Shown here: positions 55,143 to 63,691 of the stretch, in pieces | How positions within the stretch are numbered: position 1 is the stretch's first letter | Layout of the letters: every line of letters starts with the position of its first letter | Assembly: GCF_000369805.1 (NCBI RefSeq) | Contig: NZ_KB850224.1 | Span: 3,132,480 to 3,196,479, forward strand | DNA: 64,000 nucleotides | DNA from: Acinetobacter sp. NIPH 2100 | GTDB taxonomy: Bacteria; Pseudomonadota; Gammaproteobacteria; Pseudomonadales; Moraxellaceae | Direction of reading: 5' to 3' | The notes under the pieces: generated by a model | The model's input: the letters and a program-made list of their open reading frames with translations, nothing else | The model's database searches: none | What the model was told of the DNA's origin: nothing | Program-made: the position numbers and the translations under genes

Positions 55143-55499
55143 TTAGGTTTGAATCGCATTTCCGAGCAAATAATTTTGAAGTACCAAAGCATGATTAAGT
55201 TCTGGATCTTTGGCTGCATAAATCAGTGTCAATTGCTGTTGCTCTGCCATTTCTCGGAGCTGCTGTACATCAGGATTCTCTTTAAGCTCTTGATAATATC
55301 CCTCCTGAAAACTGAGCCAGTGTTCAGCCTTGTGGCAAAAGGCTTGTCGTAATTCTGTCGATGGTGCAATTTCTTTCAACCATAGATCTAAATGCGCGCG
55401 CTCTTTCGAAATTCCTCTAGGCCACAAACGGTCAACCAATACACGCTGCCCGTCGCTTGGCTCTACAGGATCATAAATACGTTTAATCTGAACTTGCAC
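55143..55499 (-). CDS. DUF488 family protein (YeaO-like)
   Basis: A 118-residue protein with the family signature RIYDPVEPSDGQRVLVDRLWPRGISKERAHLDLWLKEIAPS (about residues 6-46) and LTLIYAAKDPELNHALVL near the end. Start is a GTG with AGGAG seven bases upstream. Function is unknown, often near stress or metal genes. It may share a transcript with the DUF2004-like gene 24 bases upstream. Confidence 0.88.
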   Translation of the reverse strand: MQVQIKRIYDPVEPSDGQRVLVDRLWPRGISKERAHLDLWLKEIAPSTELRQAFCHKAEHWLSFQEGYYQELKENPDVQQLREMAEQQQLTLIYAAKDPELNHALVLQNYLLGNAIQT

Positions 55500-55523
55500 G
55501 CGATTCTCCTACAGCTTATCCGT

Positions 55524-55862
55524 TCAACTTTCCATTGATATATCGCTCACTTGCCCTTTTGCATCAAAACTCACGCAAATAACATAGTTAGTGATGTCAT
55601 CTGGCAAAGTAAAATCCAGCATGTCATAACTGTCTATATCCTCATCTTCCCATTGATGAGCAAGCACCAAAAATTCTAGCACCTGCACAGGTGTTGGTGT
55701 TGAGGTTGCAAAGTGCTTTTTCCAATAGGCTGGCTCCACTTCCTCCAAATGGTGTTGAATAAACAATTCCACACTATCTTCGGCTTGTTGATTGTCCAAT
55801 GCTTCACGCATGGCGATACGCGCAAGTTGTTCACGGCGTTCAACAATCGCTTGTTCTGACAT
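55524..55862 (-). CDS. DUF2004-like hypothetical protein
   Basis: A 112-residue acidic protein. The C-terminal half YDMLDFTLPDDITNYVICVSFDAKGQVSDISMES resembles the DUF2004 pattern; the N-terminal half is helical. The start at 55862 is supported by GGGGGA; a longer frame to 55886 lacks this. Function is unknown. Confidence 0.65.
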   Translation of the reverse strand: MSEQAIVERREQLARIAMREALDNQQAEDSVELFIQHHLEEVEPAYWKKHFATSTPTPVQVLEFLVLAHQWEDEDIDSYDMLDFTLPDDITNYVICVSFDAKGQVSDISMES

Positions 55863-55920
55863 AGCATCCCCCGATGTAATGATCATCCTAAACTCTGTAG
55901 TTAAGATTAAGTTGTTTGCG

Positions 55921-56367
55921 TTATTGATCTGGTATTTGTGCTTGTACCAACAAGCCTAATAAATAAAGTGATTCTTGCCAACCGAGATAACAGGCCTCAA
56001 CAGGAATCGCATCAGGGATTCCCGCTTGTGTAATATGCACTTCGGTACCGACCAGCACTTGCTTCAATTGAATGGTGACCTGAATATCACCCGGTAAATT
56101 CGGATCGTCAAAGCGATCGGTATAACGCAGAAGTTCATTGGGTACCAGTTCAACATAGGTGCCACCAAAGGAATGTGAACTCCCCGTTGAGAAATTGGTA
56201 AATGATATTTTATAAGTCCCACCCTGTTGTGGGTCTAAATGATGCACTTTTGCGGTAAATCCATGCGGTGGCAACCATTTAACCAGTGCATCGGGATCAA
56301 GAAAAGCTTTATAAACCCGTGCAGGTGGTGCATTAAATACGCGATGTAATCGGACGGTACCTGTCAT
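55921..56367 (-). CDS. SRPBCC (AHSA1-type) domain protein
   Basis: A 148-residue START-like protein. RVFNAPPARVYKAFLDPDALVKWLPPHGF (about residues 8-36) and the internal GGTYKISFTNFSTGSSHSFGGTYVEL with ITQAGIPDAIP near the end are the AHSA1/SRPBCC layout, a hydrophobic ligand-binding cavity. GGAG precedes the ATG. The ligand is unknown. Confidence 0.88.
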   Translation of the reverse strand: MTGTVRLHRVFNAPPARVYKAFLDPDALVKWLPPHGFTAKVHHLDPQQGGTYKISFTNFSTGSSHSFGGTYVELVPNELLRYTDRFDDPNLPGDIQVTIQLKQVLVGTEVHITQAGIPDAIPVEACYLGWQESLYLLGLLVQAQIPDQ

Positions 56368-56525
56368 TCTTATTCTCCAATATCACTATTATTCTGTTGG
56401 ATCGATTCATCATAGCGATTTATTGTACAAATGCTATGCCTTCAATCGCCCATTTGAGCACGAATATCGAGAATCTCAAGCTGCTTTTTTGTGAAAAATG
56501 GCGCAAAATAACAGTCCATATTTTA

Positions 56526-56792
56526 GGGTCTGTTGACATTTCACAGATGCTTGTGACAGAGGGCATTTTTTTAGACAATACAAGGCATGTTTTGCGAAAC
56601 TTAGTTCTTTCTAAGTAAGCGAGACATAACGCAGTAGTGACTAAAAATGCCCCTGTCCCACAGGGTTATGGCTAAAACCTCCATAAACTTCGTTATGAAA
56701 ATTGACAAGGGGTCACCATTGCCATCGTTTCATGTCTTGTTTATGTCGTTTTAGCCGATAACACAATGCATGGCTGAAATATCAACAGCCCC
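56526..56792. mobile_element. MITE-like non-autonomous element with nested inverted repeats
   Basis: A 267-bp segment bounded by inverted repeats: left 56526-56549 (GGGTCTGTTGACATTTC...) and right 56792-56769 on the other strand (GGGGCTGTTGATATTTC...), 19 of 24 bases matching. Both ends are flanked by TA (56524-56525 and 56793-56794), which would be a TA target duplication. A second, inner pair of inverted repeats lies at 56555-56576 and 56638-56658 (GGGCATTTTT-type). No transposase frame fits inside. It fills most of the 457-base gap upstream of ygfZ. The parent transposase family is not identified. Confidence 0.6.
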
Positions 56793-56824
56793 TAGTAATC
56801 AGAACGCAGATTTAGGATTGATCT

Positions 56825-57547
56825 ATGAGTCAGCTTGCTTTTACTGCTTTTAGTTTAAATGGTGTCGATGCACAAAATTTTTTGCAAGGTCAAGTGACGG
56901 TTCATGTAGAACGCTTGCCTGAGAATGAAAGTCGCTATACCGCTATTTGTGATTTAAAAGGACGTATTCATTTTGGTTTATGGATTAAAAGATTAAATCC
57001 AGAAAGTTTTGAGCTTGTGGCCACTCAAGATCAAGCTGAAGAATTGTCTAAACACATTAAAAAGTTTGGTGCTTTTTCTAAAATGAAGTTAGAAGAAGTT
57101 GGAACAGTTTATCCAACTGTTGTCGGTACGCAAACCGAGTTCTCTGCAACAGCGACAGATATCACGACTTGGCAAATTCAAGCAATCCAATCTGGACAAG
57201 CTTGGATCAGCCAAACCACGGAGCATTTGTTCCAACCTCAAGAATTACGCTTACATCAACGTGATGGCGTGCATTTTGATAAAGGCTGTTACCTTGGTCA
57301 AGAAATCGTGGCACGTCTTTGGTTTAAAGCAAAGCCAAAACACTGGTTGCATTTAATTCAAGCCAAAGATGTAGTACCAGCGCCTGCAACGCAACTTAGT
57401 AAAGACGTCGAAGTCGTGAATAGTATTGCTTTTGAAGAAGGTTATTTGGCTTTGGTCATTGCAAAACCTGCTGCACTGGAAGAACTTGGTGTGACGGTTT
57501 TAGAACTTCCTGAAGCGCTCAATGGCGATGTGGCTCGACCAAGCTAA
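56825..57547 (+). CDS. ygfZ: Folate-binding Fe-S cluster repair protein YgfZ
   Basis: A 240-residue tetrahydrofolate-binding protein of the GcvT-like fold that helps assemble or repair Fe-S enzymes. The N-terminal FSLNGVDAQNFLQGQVT and the family motif DKGCYLGQEIVARLWFKAKPK (KGCYxGQE, about residues 152-159) are present, with the key cysteine. It is shorter than E. coli YgfZ (326 aa) but typical for Acinetobacter. Its promoter may overlap or lie within the MITE-like element 32 bases upstream. Confidence 0.93.
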   Translation: MSQLAFTAFSLNGVDAQNFLQGQVTVHVERLPENESRYTAICDLKGRIHFGLWIKRLNPESFELVATQDQAEELSKHIKKFGAFSKMKLEEVGTVYPTVVGTQTEFSATATDITTWQIQAIQSGQAWISQTTEHLFQPQELRLHQRDGVHFDKGCYLGQEIVARLWFKAKPKHWLHLIQAKDVVPAPATQLSKDVEVVNSIAFEEGYLALVIAKPAALEELGVTVLELPEALNGDVARPS

Positions 57548-57580
57548 ATACTTGTAAAAGTTAGGCTTTGATTTTATATT

Positions 57581-57634
57581 AAAAACTCATGTGTTATCGC
57601 GGCTGCTAAACCCGATCAACTCATGAGTTTTTTT
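57581..57634 (+). terminator. Extended hairpin with T-run after ygfZ
   Basis: Outer stem AAAAACTCATG/CATGAGTTTTT enclosing 30 bases with a weaker inner stem (ATCG.GG/CC.GAT), followed by T residues. It probably terminates ygfZ; the loop is unusually long. Confidence 0.6.
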
Positions 57635-57637
57635 AAT

Positions 57638-57868
57638 ATGGATGATTTATCACAACAACGTAATCGAGCATGGCGACGTAAACAAAAATTTCTATTTCGT
57701 GGTCGAGACTGCAGACATACATCTCTGTGTTAGAAGCCCCCTAAACAATGGAAATATCTGTATACACGACAAGACAAACTTGCACGTGCCAGACAATTAG
57801 GAATTGAATACCCTCGAATTTCTAACGCAAGATATTTACGTGAAGCCCAATTCAATTCTTGGATTTAA
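57638..57868 (+). pseudogene. Small basic protein gene interrupted by an in-frame TAG
   Basis: From an ATG at 57638 the frame reads MDDLSQQRNRAWRRKQKFLF then, after 31 codons, hits TAG at 57731-57733. It continues open in the same frame for 44 more codons (KPPKQWKYLYTRQDKLARARQ, then GIEYPRISNARYLREA) to a TAA at 57866. Composition on both sides of the stop is alike (Arg/Lys/Gln-rich), which suggests one ancestral gene of 76 codons. It overlaps the start region of the next gene. The family is not recognised. A real stop or a sequencing error cannot be separated here. Confidence 0.55.
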
Positions 57869-58193
57869 AATACTGAACACACTTTTCATTTGTAGCCGCA
57901 ATCAATGGCGCAGTCCAACTGCCGAACGTATTTTCGCTCAAGGGTATGGCCTACATACCCGTTCAGCAGGAACCAGTCGTCATGCTCAACATACGATTTC
58001 ATTCAAAGATATTGCTTGGGCCGAGCAAATTTTTGTGATGGAATCACGACATAAACAACAGATCAAAGAAAAATTTTCAAAACAATTGCTGCATAAAAAA
58101 GTATTTGTCCTCGACATCCCTGACGACTATCAATACATGGATCCTGAACTGATCGAATTGCTACAATTGGCAATTCAGCCTTATTTGAAATAA
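57840..58193 (+). CDS. Small low-molecular-weight tyrosine-phosphatase-like protein
   Basis: About 107-117 residues. The phosphatase loop CSRNQWRSPTAE (CX5RS) is intact, followed by RSAGTSRHAQHTI, ISFKDIAWAEQIFVME and VLDIPDDYQYMDPELIELL. This matches the predicted tyrosine phosphatase family (COG4551), usually about 110 residues starting just before LNTLFICS. No ATG exists there. The in-frame options are TTG 57804, GTG 57840 (used here) or CTG 57873. The last follows the TAA of the upstream broken gene by four bases, which would suit coupled translation. The substrate is unknown. Confidence 0.7.
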   Translation: MKPNSILGFKILNTLFICSRNQWRSPTAERIFAQGYGLHTRSAGTSRHAQHTISFKDIAWAEQIFVMESRHKQQIKEKFSKQLLHKKVFVLDIPDDYQYMDPELIELLQLAIQPYLK

Positions 58194-58267
58194 AGTTTGA
58201 TTTAGATTCTTGTCGAAAGCCAAAATGAACGTTATTGTTCAATAATTCTCATCAATCTAAATGCACA

Positions 58268-58993
58268 ATGAAAATAATGATCAAGACCTGGTTATCTGTA
58301 CTCAGCTTGAGTCTGCTCAGCGTACAAGGCCTACATGCCGATAGCAAAACACTGGAACGAAACTTTAAACAGAATTATCCAGATATTCCTGTCAAATCCA
58401 TCAGCTCCTCTCCTTTACCTGGTATTTATGAAGTCTATGCCGCGGGTAAAATTATCTATACGGATGAAACAGCCAAATACCTGTTTTTCGGCAATCTCCT
58501 CGATGTCAAAAATAAGAAAAATCTGACCGAAGAGCGCTTAGCAGAATTTGGTAAAATTGATGTCAAACAACTGCCACTCGATCAGGCAATTAAATATATA
58601 AAAGGCAATGGAGCACGTACCCTCTACGTCTTTAGCGACCCTGATTGTCCTTATTGCCAAAAGCTCGAGCAGCACATGACTTCGGTTGATAATGTCACCG
58701 TGTATCTGTTTTTGTTCCCGCTGAAAAAATTACATCCACAAGCTGAAGCGGTTGCCAATAAAATTTGGTGCTCGAAAAATCAGTATGAAGCTTGGGAAGA
58801 TTATATGCTGCACCGCAAAGCCCCTAAAAATGCTGCACAGTGCGAGACTCCAATACAGAAGAATCTCGCCCTAGGTCAAAAATTACAAATCGATGGCACA
58901 CCAACCTTATTCTTGCAAAATGGCATGCGCCTCTCAGGCAGTCCACAAAATGCTGAACAAATTGAGCAACTCTTAGAAGAAGCCGGTCGCTAG
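58268..58993 (+). CDS. DsbC/DsbG-like thiol:disulfide interchange protein
   Basis: A 241-residue periplasmic protein. The signal peptide ends near VQGLHADS. An N-terminal dimerisation region (about residues 25-80) is followed by a thioredoxin fold with FSDPDCPYCQKLEQH (CPYC near 126-129) and the cis-Pro loop IDGTPTLFLQNGMRLSG. DsbC isomerises wrong disulfides in exported proteins. The start at 58268 gives a proper signal; the frame is open to 58235. A partner DsbD is not in the window. Confidence 0.9.
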   Translation: MKIMIKTWLSVLSLSLLSVQGLHADSKTLERNFKQNYPDIPVKSISSSPLPGIYEVYAAGKIIYTDETAKYLFFGNLLDVKNKKNLTEERLAEFGKIDVKQLPLDQAIKYIKGNGARTLYVFSDPDCPYCQKLEQHMTSVDNVTVYLFLFPLKKLHPQAEAVANKIWCSKNQYEAWEDYMLHRKAPKNAAQCETPIQKNLALGQKLQIDGTPTLFLQNGMRLSGSPQNAEQIEQLLEEAGR

Positions 58994-59249
58994 AAATATA
59001 GATCAAATATGAAGGCTTGTTGACCATTTTGCCACAAATGACTCGCAAGCCTTTCTTTTAAATTTCAATATTATTCAATTGATTTTTAAAAGTTTTAATA
59101 AAAATAAAGATTCCCTACCCCATCCTGCATCGTCACGATTTATACAAAATCCTTATTTACATTTTTCAGCAAGCTTTTATGATGGAGGCAGCATATTGAG
59201 TTCTGCTATGCAAAGGATGAAAGCAGATCAACGTGAAAGGAAAATAAAG

Positions 59250-60062
59250 ATGAAAAAATTGCTCATTGCGAGTTTAATCACTATTGCAAGCCATGCAGCA
59301 TTCGCCGCAGACAGTAAAACTTCGGCTACCAAAACAGATCCACTGTTTACCAAAGCAACTCAACTCTATGAAGCAAAGGACTATCCTGCTGCTTTTCAAG
59401 AAATGCAACGTTTGGCCAATACAGGCAATAAGCAAGCGATCTATAATATTGGTTATATGACTCAAGCTGGGCAAGGCACTGCGCGAGACGAAAAAAAAGC
59501 ACTGCAATATTATCAAGATGCTTCTAATAAAGGCTATGGACCAGCAACTTTTAGCTTGGCTCAAGCCTACCATAAAGGCACACTCGGTCTTGCCAAAGAC
59601 CCACAAAAATATAAACAGTATTTAGAAAAAGCATCAGTTCAAGGCTCAGATGAAGCAACAGTTGAATTTGCGGATCTACTATTCAGACAAGGAAAACCTG
59701 AATATGACCAATTGGCTGTGCAAAAGCTCCTGCCTTTACTTCGCAAAGATTATTATCCAGCGAGAAATCTAAAAGCTGTGTATGACCTTGGGATCGGAGT
59801 GAAGAACAAAAATCCATTCATGCAACAGCAAGCGGTTGAAACGCTAAAAGATCTTGCTAAAAAGAACTACGCCCCGTCTCTCGTGATTCTTGGCAATATG
59901 TTGGCCAATGGTACTATTATTGATCAGGACCTAGAGCAGGCGAAAAATATTTTTTCTCGTTTAGCTGAAATAAATTATCCAAATGCACAAGAATCATTAG
60001 CCAAAGTCGAAGAAGCAATCGCTGCAAAAAAAGCCGCGCCAGCTCCAACACCGAAGAAATAA
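59250..60062 (+). CDS. Exported Sel1-like repeat (TPR) protein
   Basis: A 270-residue periplasmic protein. The start is set at 59250 by a classic signal peptide MKKLLIASLITIASHAAFAAD with AAAGG upstream; the longer frame to 59079 is not needed. Sel1-like repeats follow: ALQYYQDASNKGYGPATFSLAQAYHKG, YKQYLEKASVQGSDEATVEFADLLF and later LEQAKNIFSRLAEINYPNAQESLAKV. The tail is Ala/Pro/Lys-rich. Such proteins scaffold other proteins; the partner is unknown. Confidence 0.85.
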   Translation: MKKLLIASLITIASHAAFAADSKTSATKTDPLFTKATQLYEAKDYPAAFQEMQRLANTGNKQAIYNIGYMTQAGQGTARDEKKALQYYQDASNKGYGPATFSLAQAYHKGTLGLAKDPQKYKQYLEKASVQGSDEATVEFADLLFRQGKPEYDQLAVQKLLPLLRKDYYPARNLKAVYDLGIGVKNKNPFMQQQAVETLKDLAKKNYAPSLVILGNMLANGTIIDQDLEQAKNIFSRLAEINYPNAQESLAKVEEAIAAKKAAPAPTPKK

Positions 60063-60070
60063 ATCATTAA

Positions 60071-60103
60071 ACAGCAGCTCAATATTGAGCTGCTGTTTTT
60101 CTT
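60071..60103. terminator. Bidirectional terminator between the Sel1 gene and the TonB receptor
   Basis: A 28-base perfect palindrome (AACAGCAGCTCAAT and its complement) followed by TTTTTCTTTTT on the plus strand. Confidence 0.9.
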
Positions 60104-60106
60104 TTT

Positions 60107-62275
60107 CTAGAATTGCTTGCTGACTTTAATTCCAGCACTCCAATTACGCCCATCTGCAGGCTCAAAGAATCGGCTGTTACTATCGTTTACAATGACAGAA
60201 CCTGCATAGTTTTTATCAAAAAGGTTATCTACACGCGCAAAGCCATTAATCCCCCAATCTGCATATTTCCATGCATAGCCTGTATAAGCTGAGGCAATCG
60301 TATAACTTTCAGCTGCATCACTATTGATATCATCAACATAGACCTTATCCATGTATTGAGTATCAAGTCCTGCATAGAAACCCTGCTCTGGTTTCCAAGC
60401 CAATCCAATAAAGGCTTGGTTCTTAGCAATACCCGGAATCGCATTACCCTTTTCAACCGCCTTTACAGCACCAACAGCAGGAATAGCCGCGTCGAATTTA
60501 GCATCCAAGTAGCCGTAACTGGCATTGATTTCTAAGTCTTTCCAAAGCTTTTTATTCCAAGCAAGCTCAGCACCTTGGCGTAAGGTTTTATCCGCATTCC
60601 TAAAGGTTGCACGACCATTCGAGGTTCCTGCAGAAACAATGTCATCCTTCGTTTCGCTCTGGAAAATCGCCAAAGTGAAATCACCAAACGGATTTTGCGA
60701 CTTCAAACCCACTTCATAGTTATCACTGGTCGATGGTTTTAGAGAAAAATTAAATCCAGACTTTTGAGGATCAGCTTGATAGGCCATCTCAGTAAACGTT
60801 GGTGTTTCAAAACCTTTGGCATAGCTGGCGTAAGCCAATAACTCAGGTGCAATTTGCCAACTTAAAGCGGCTGATGGCAACACCTTGTTGTAATCCGTTT
60901 TATCACTATCATTGCCGTTACTTAAATAGTGATCCTTAGATTTGTAATGCACATTACTATAACGCACACCCGTATCTAAACGCCAAGTCGGTAAGAATTG
61001 CCATGAAGCCTGTAAATATGGATCAACATTCCACAAACTATTGTCTTCATCACGACGTAAATTGCCTTTTACCCCATAAGAAGGCTGACCATTTTGTAGA
61101 TTAAAATTTTCATATCCTTTGCGGTCTTCATCCATGCTATCAACGGCAACCCCTGCACTAAAAGTGGTATTAGGCAACAGTTCTTTACCTGTCCAACGGA
61201 AATCAGCACCGTAATAATTACGTTCGAAATCAATCACACCACCCGCATGATTGGGATTTCTTTGACCTGAATAAATTGGGTTACCTTTATCATCCAACGT
61301 TACTGTTCCGCGTGGTATAGATTGATATTGAGTTACCTGACGATTACCCAAATAGGCCATTGCATATAATTCATGCTGATCATTAATCGGTTTAGACCAA
61401 GTCACACCGGTTTGGGTTTGCTCAATATCTTTCCGAACGTTATATACATTATTTGTATCATTCGCTTGACGCGGATTTTGCTGCCACTGCGCTCTATTTA
61501 ATCCTTGTGGGTCATCTGCATGAATTTTGACATAGTTGGTGACCCAGTTAATTTTGCTGCCATCATCCAAATTCCACGTCAATTTTGCATTATTTAATAC
61601 TTTTTCTGCACTGCTATGATCTCGATAACCATCCGTATCAAAGTAAGATGAACTGATGATATAGCTCGGTTCATTTTGATTTTTTGCGCCACCTTGCAAC
61701 ACCAGACCTGCGCGATTTTTGTTATGGCTGCCACCCGCATAACTCATCTCAATCGAATCTTTGCCCTGTCCCTCTCGGGTTGTTGCGAGAATCGCACCAC
61801 CTGATGAGTTGCCGTATAATGAAGAAAATGGACCTGTTAGTACTTCAAGATGGCTCAAGCTACTTAAATCAATATTTGAGGTTTGGCCCTGACCATCTGG
61901 CATCGTAGCTGGAATACCATCTGTATATAAGCGAATCCCACGCACACCAAAGGTAGAGCGCGCACCAAAACCACGCATCGAGAGTTGCAAGTCTTGAGCA
62001 TAATTTTCACGATTCCGCAATTGTACACTTGGAACACCTTTAATCACTTCGGTTAAATTGACCTGTGCAGATTGATCATTTTTAGGCATTTCGACCCTAA
62101 AAATTGATGCAGGGGTTTGCATATAAGTGGTATCGGTACGCGTTGCTTCAACTTTAATCGCTGGAAGCTGCACGGCTTGTTCTGCATCAGGTGCAGCAGC
62201 CCAAACAAGGGAGTTGCTTAACCCCATACACATTGCAACGCAACCGTATAAAAGGTTAATTTTTGGTGAAGGCAT
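60107..62275 (-). CDS. pqqU: TonB-dependent outer-membrane receptor, PqqU/YncD type
   Basis: A 722-residue receptor. Signal peptide about 1-27 (SLVWAAAPD), TonB box region LPAIKVEATR, plug domain to about 170 with MRGFGARSTFGVRGIRLYTDGIPATMPDGQGQTSNID, then a beta-barrel ending in the outer-membrane signature SAGIKVSKQF. The RSTFGVRGxRLYxDGIPATMPDGQGQ stretch closely follows E. coli YncD, now PqqU, the receptor for pyrroloquinoline quinone. Acinetobacter use PQQ for glucose dehydrogenase, so PQQ uptake is plausible, but a different small ligand cannot be excluded. No TonB/ExbBD genes are nearby. Confidence 0.82.
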   Translation of the reverse strand: MPSPKINLLYGCVAMCMGLSNSLVWAAAPDAEQAVQLPAIKVEATRTDTTYMQTPASIFRVEMPKNDQSAQVNLTEVIKGVPSVQLRNRENYAQDLQLSMRGFGARSTFGVRGIRLYTDGIPATMPDGQGQTSNIDLSSLSHLEVLTGPFSSLYGNSSGGAILATTREGQGKDSIEMSYAGGSHNKNRAGLVLQGGAKNQNEPSYIISSSYFDTDGYRDHSSAEKVLNNAKLTWNLDDGSKINWVTNYVKIHADDPQGLNRAQWQQNPRQANDTNNVYNVRKDIEQTQTGVTWSKPINDQHELYAMAYLGNRQVTQYQSIPRGTVTLDDKGNPIYSGQRNPNHAGGVIDFERNYYGADFRWTGKELLPNTTFSAGVAVDSMDEDRKGYENFNLQNGQPSYGVKGNLRRDEDNSLWNVDPYLQASWQFLPTWRLDTGVRYSNVHYKSKDHYLSNGNDSDKTDYNKVLPSAALSWQIAPELLAYASYAKGFETPTFTEMAYQADPQKSGFNFSLKPSTSDNYEVGLKSQNPFGDFTLAIFQSETKDDIVSAGTSNGRATFRNADKTLRQGAELAWNKKLWKDLEINASYGYLDAKFDAAIPAVGAVKAVEKGNAIPGIAKNQAFIGLAWKPEQGFYAGLDTQYMDKVYVDDINSDAAESYTIASAYTGYAWKYADWGINGFARVDNLFDKNYAGSVIVNDSNSRFFEPADGRNWSAGIKVSKQF

Positions 62276-62483
62276 GAAGATTCCTTATTTCTCAAAATTT
62301 CAAAGAAAGGCTTTTTAAAAAGTAAGAGTCTGATTATTTTATATTTATCTTACACATTTAACTTTAGCTAAAACCATCAATCGCGTTACCGATCTGCATT
62401 AGCAAATAAAATTAAATACCGTCATAATTGTAAGTGAAACATTTACCCTCATTGTATTGTTGTTGAAACAACTTGAGCTCAAT

Positions 62484-63305
62484 ATGCCCGAACTTCCTGA
62501 AGTTGAAACCACTAAAACCAGCCTACTCCCTTTGTTAGAGCAACGCGTTCAAGCCGTCAAAGTATTGAATGCAAGCTTACGTTGGCCTATTCCCAATGAC
62601 CTGGATAAATTAATTGGACAACGTTTAACCCAGCTTAAACGCAGGTCTAAATATATCTTGGCGGAATTTGAACAAGATCAGATGCTTTGGCACTTGGGTA
62701 TGTCTGGTAGCTTTCGTCTTTGCCAACCTAATGATGAATTGAGAAAACATGATCACCTCATCATTGACTTTGATGATCAGCAACTTCGTTACCACGACCC
62801 ACGACGCTTTGGATGTATTTTGTGGTTAGACCAACAGAATCAAACCAAGTTGATCGATACACTCGGCCCTGAACCACTCAGTGAAGACTTTAACGCAGCT
62901 TATTTACGCGAAAAGCTCAGTAAAAAAAATGTCGGCATTAAAATTGCTTTAATGGATAATCATGTGGTGGTTGGTGTCGGCAATATTTATGCGACTGAAA
63001 GTTTATTCAATATCGGAGTTCATCCAGCACAACCTGCTTCGACGCTGAGCAAAACACAAGTGGAAAAGTTGGTCATTGAGGTTAAACGCATCTTAAAACA
63101 AGCAATTGATTTAGGCGGGTCAACGTTACGTGACTATAGCAATGCCATGGGCGAAAATGGTTATTTCCAACAAACCCTCTTAGCATACGGTCGTGCTGGT
63201 GAGATGTGCGTGAATTGTGAAACGACATTGGAAAACTTAAAGTTAGGACAACGTGCCAGCGTATTCTGCCCACAATGCCAACCCCTGAAGTTAAAGAAAG
63301 CTTAA
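62484..63305 (+). CDS. mutM: Formamidopyrimidine-DNA glycosylase
   Basis: A 273-residue base-excision repair enzyme that removes 8-oxoguanine and Fapy lesions. After Met removal the N-terminal PELPEVETT supplies the catalytic proline and glutamate. Further motifs are HLGMSGSFR, the H2TH helix segment VVGVGNIYATESLF and the C-terminal zinc finger CVNCETTLENLKLGQRASVFCPQC. The frame opens at TTG 62457, but the ATG at 62484 gives the obligatory PELPE terminus. It overlaps nothing; the small parvulin gene follows 32 bases later. Confidence 0.97.
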   Translation: MPELPEVETTKTSLLPLLEQRVQAVKVLNASLRWPIPNDLDKLIGQRLTQLKRRSKYILAEFEQDQMLWHLGMSGSFRLCQPNDELRKHDHLIIDFDDQQLRYHDPRRFGCILWLDQQNQTKLIDTLGPEPLSEDFNAAYLREKLSKKNVGIKIALMDNHVVVGVGNIYATESLFNIGVHPAQPASTLSKTQVEKLVIEVKRILKQAIDLGGSTLRDYSNAMGENGYFQQTLLAYGRAGEMCVNCETTLENLKLGQRASVFCPQCQPLKLKKA

Positions 63306-63337
63306 GCAAATTGAGATGTACCCAAGGAGAACAAATC

Positions 63338-63628
63338 ATGCAAACGGCGATTGTTCGACATATTCTAGTCAAAGATAAAGATTTGGCTGAGCAGCTAAAA
63401 AAGCGCATTCAGTCCGGTGCTGATTTTGCAAAAGTCGCCAAGCAATATTCGACCTGTAATTCTGCAAAACGAGGCGGTGAACTTGGCGAAGTCAAAAAAG
63501 GACAACTGGTTTCAGTGATCGATAAGCTGGTATTCACTGCTGCTGAACGTATTTTACACGGCCCAATTAAAAGCCAATTTGGTTTCCATTTGGTCGAAGT
63601 TAAATTCCGTATGGATAGTCTGAGATAG
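63338..63628 (+). CDS. ppiC: Parvulin-type peptidyl-prolyl cis-trans isomerase (PpiC)
   Basis: A 96-residue single-domain parvulin. VRHILVKDKDLAEQLKKRIQSGADFAKVAKQYSTCNSAKRGGELGEVKKGQLV and GPIKSQFGFHLVEV are the standard motifs (catalytic Cys in STC, His near the start and FGFH). AAGGAGA is correctly spaced from the ATG at 63338. It has no signal peptide, so it is cytoplasmic like E. coli PpiC. It is probably co-transcribed with mutM. Confidence 0.95.
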   Translation: MQTAIVRHILVKDKDLAEQLKKRIQSGADFAKVAKQYSTCNSAKRGGELGEVKKGQLVSVIDKLVFTAAERILHGPIKSQFGFHLVEVKFRMDSLR

Positions 63629-63633
63629 TACCT

Positions 63634-63661
63634 TTGAGCTTAAATTCTGATTTAAGCTCAA
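63634..63661. terminator. Hairpin between ppiC and the convergent gene
   Basis: Perfect 11-bp stem TTGAGCTTAAA/TTTAAGCTCAA with a 6-base loop; no long T-run, so a moderate terminator candidate. Confidence 0.5.
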
Positions 63662-63691
63662 TCATACGATTTGGCCTACTTAGTAATTATT

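Noticed and set aside
56397..56618. A 73-codon plus-strand frame upstream of ygfZ
   Set aside because: It runs across the left end of the MITE-like element, has no ribosome site and shows no domain.
59079..59249. N-terminal extension of the Sel1-repeat protein
   Set aside because: The extension precedes a complete signal peptide at 59250 and has no ribosome site.
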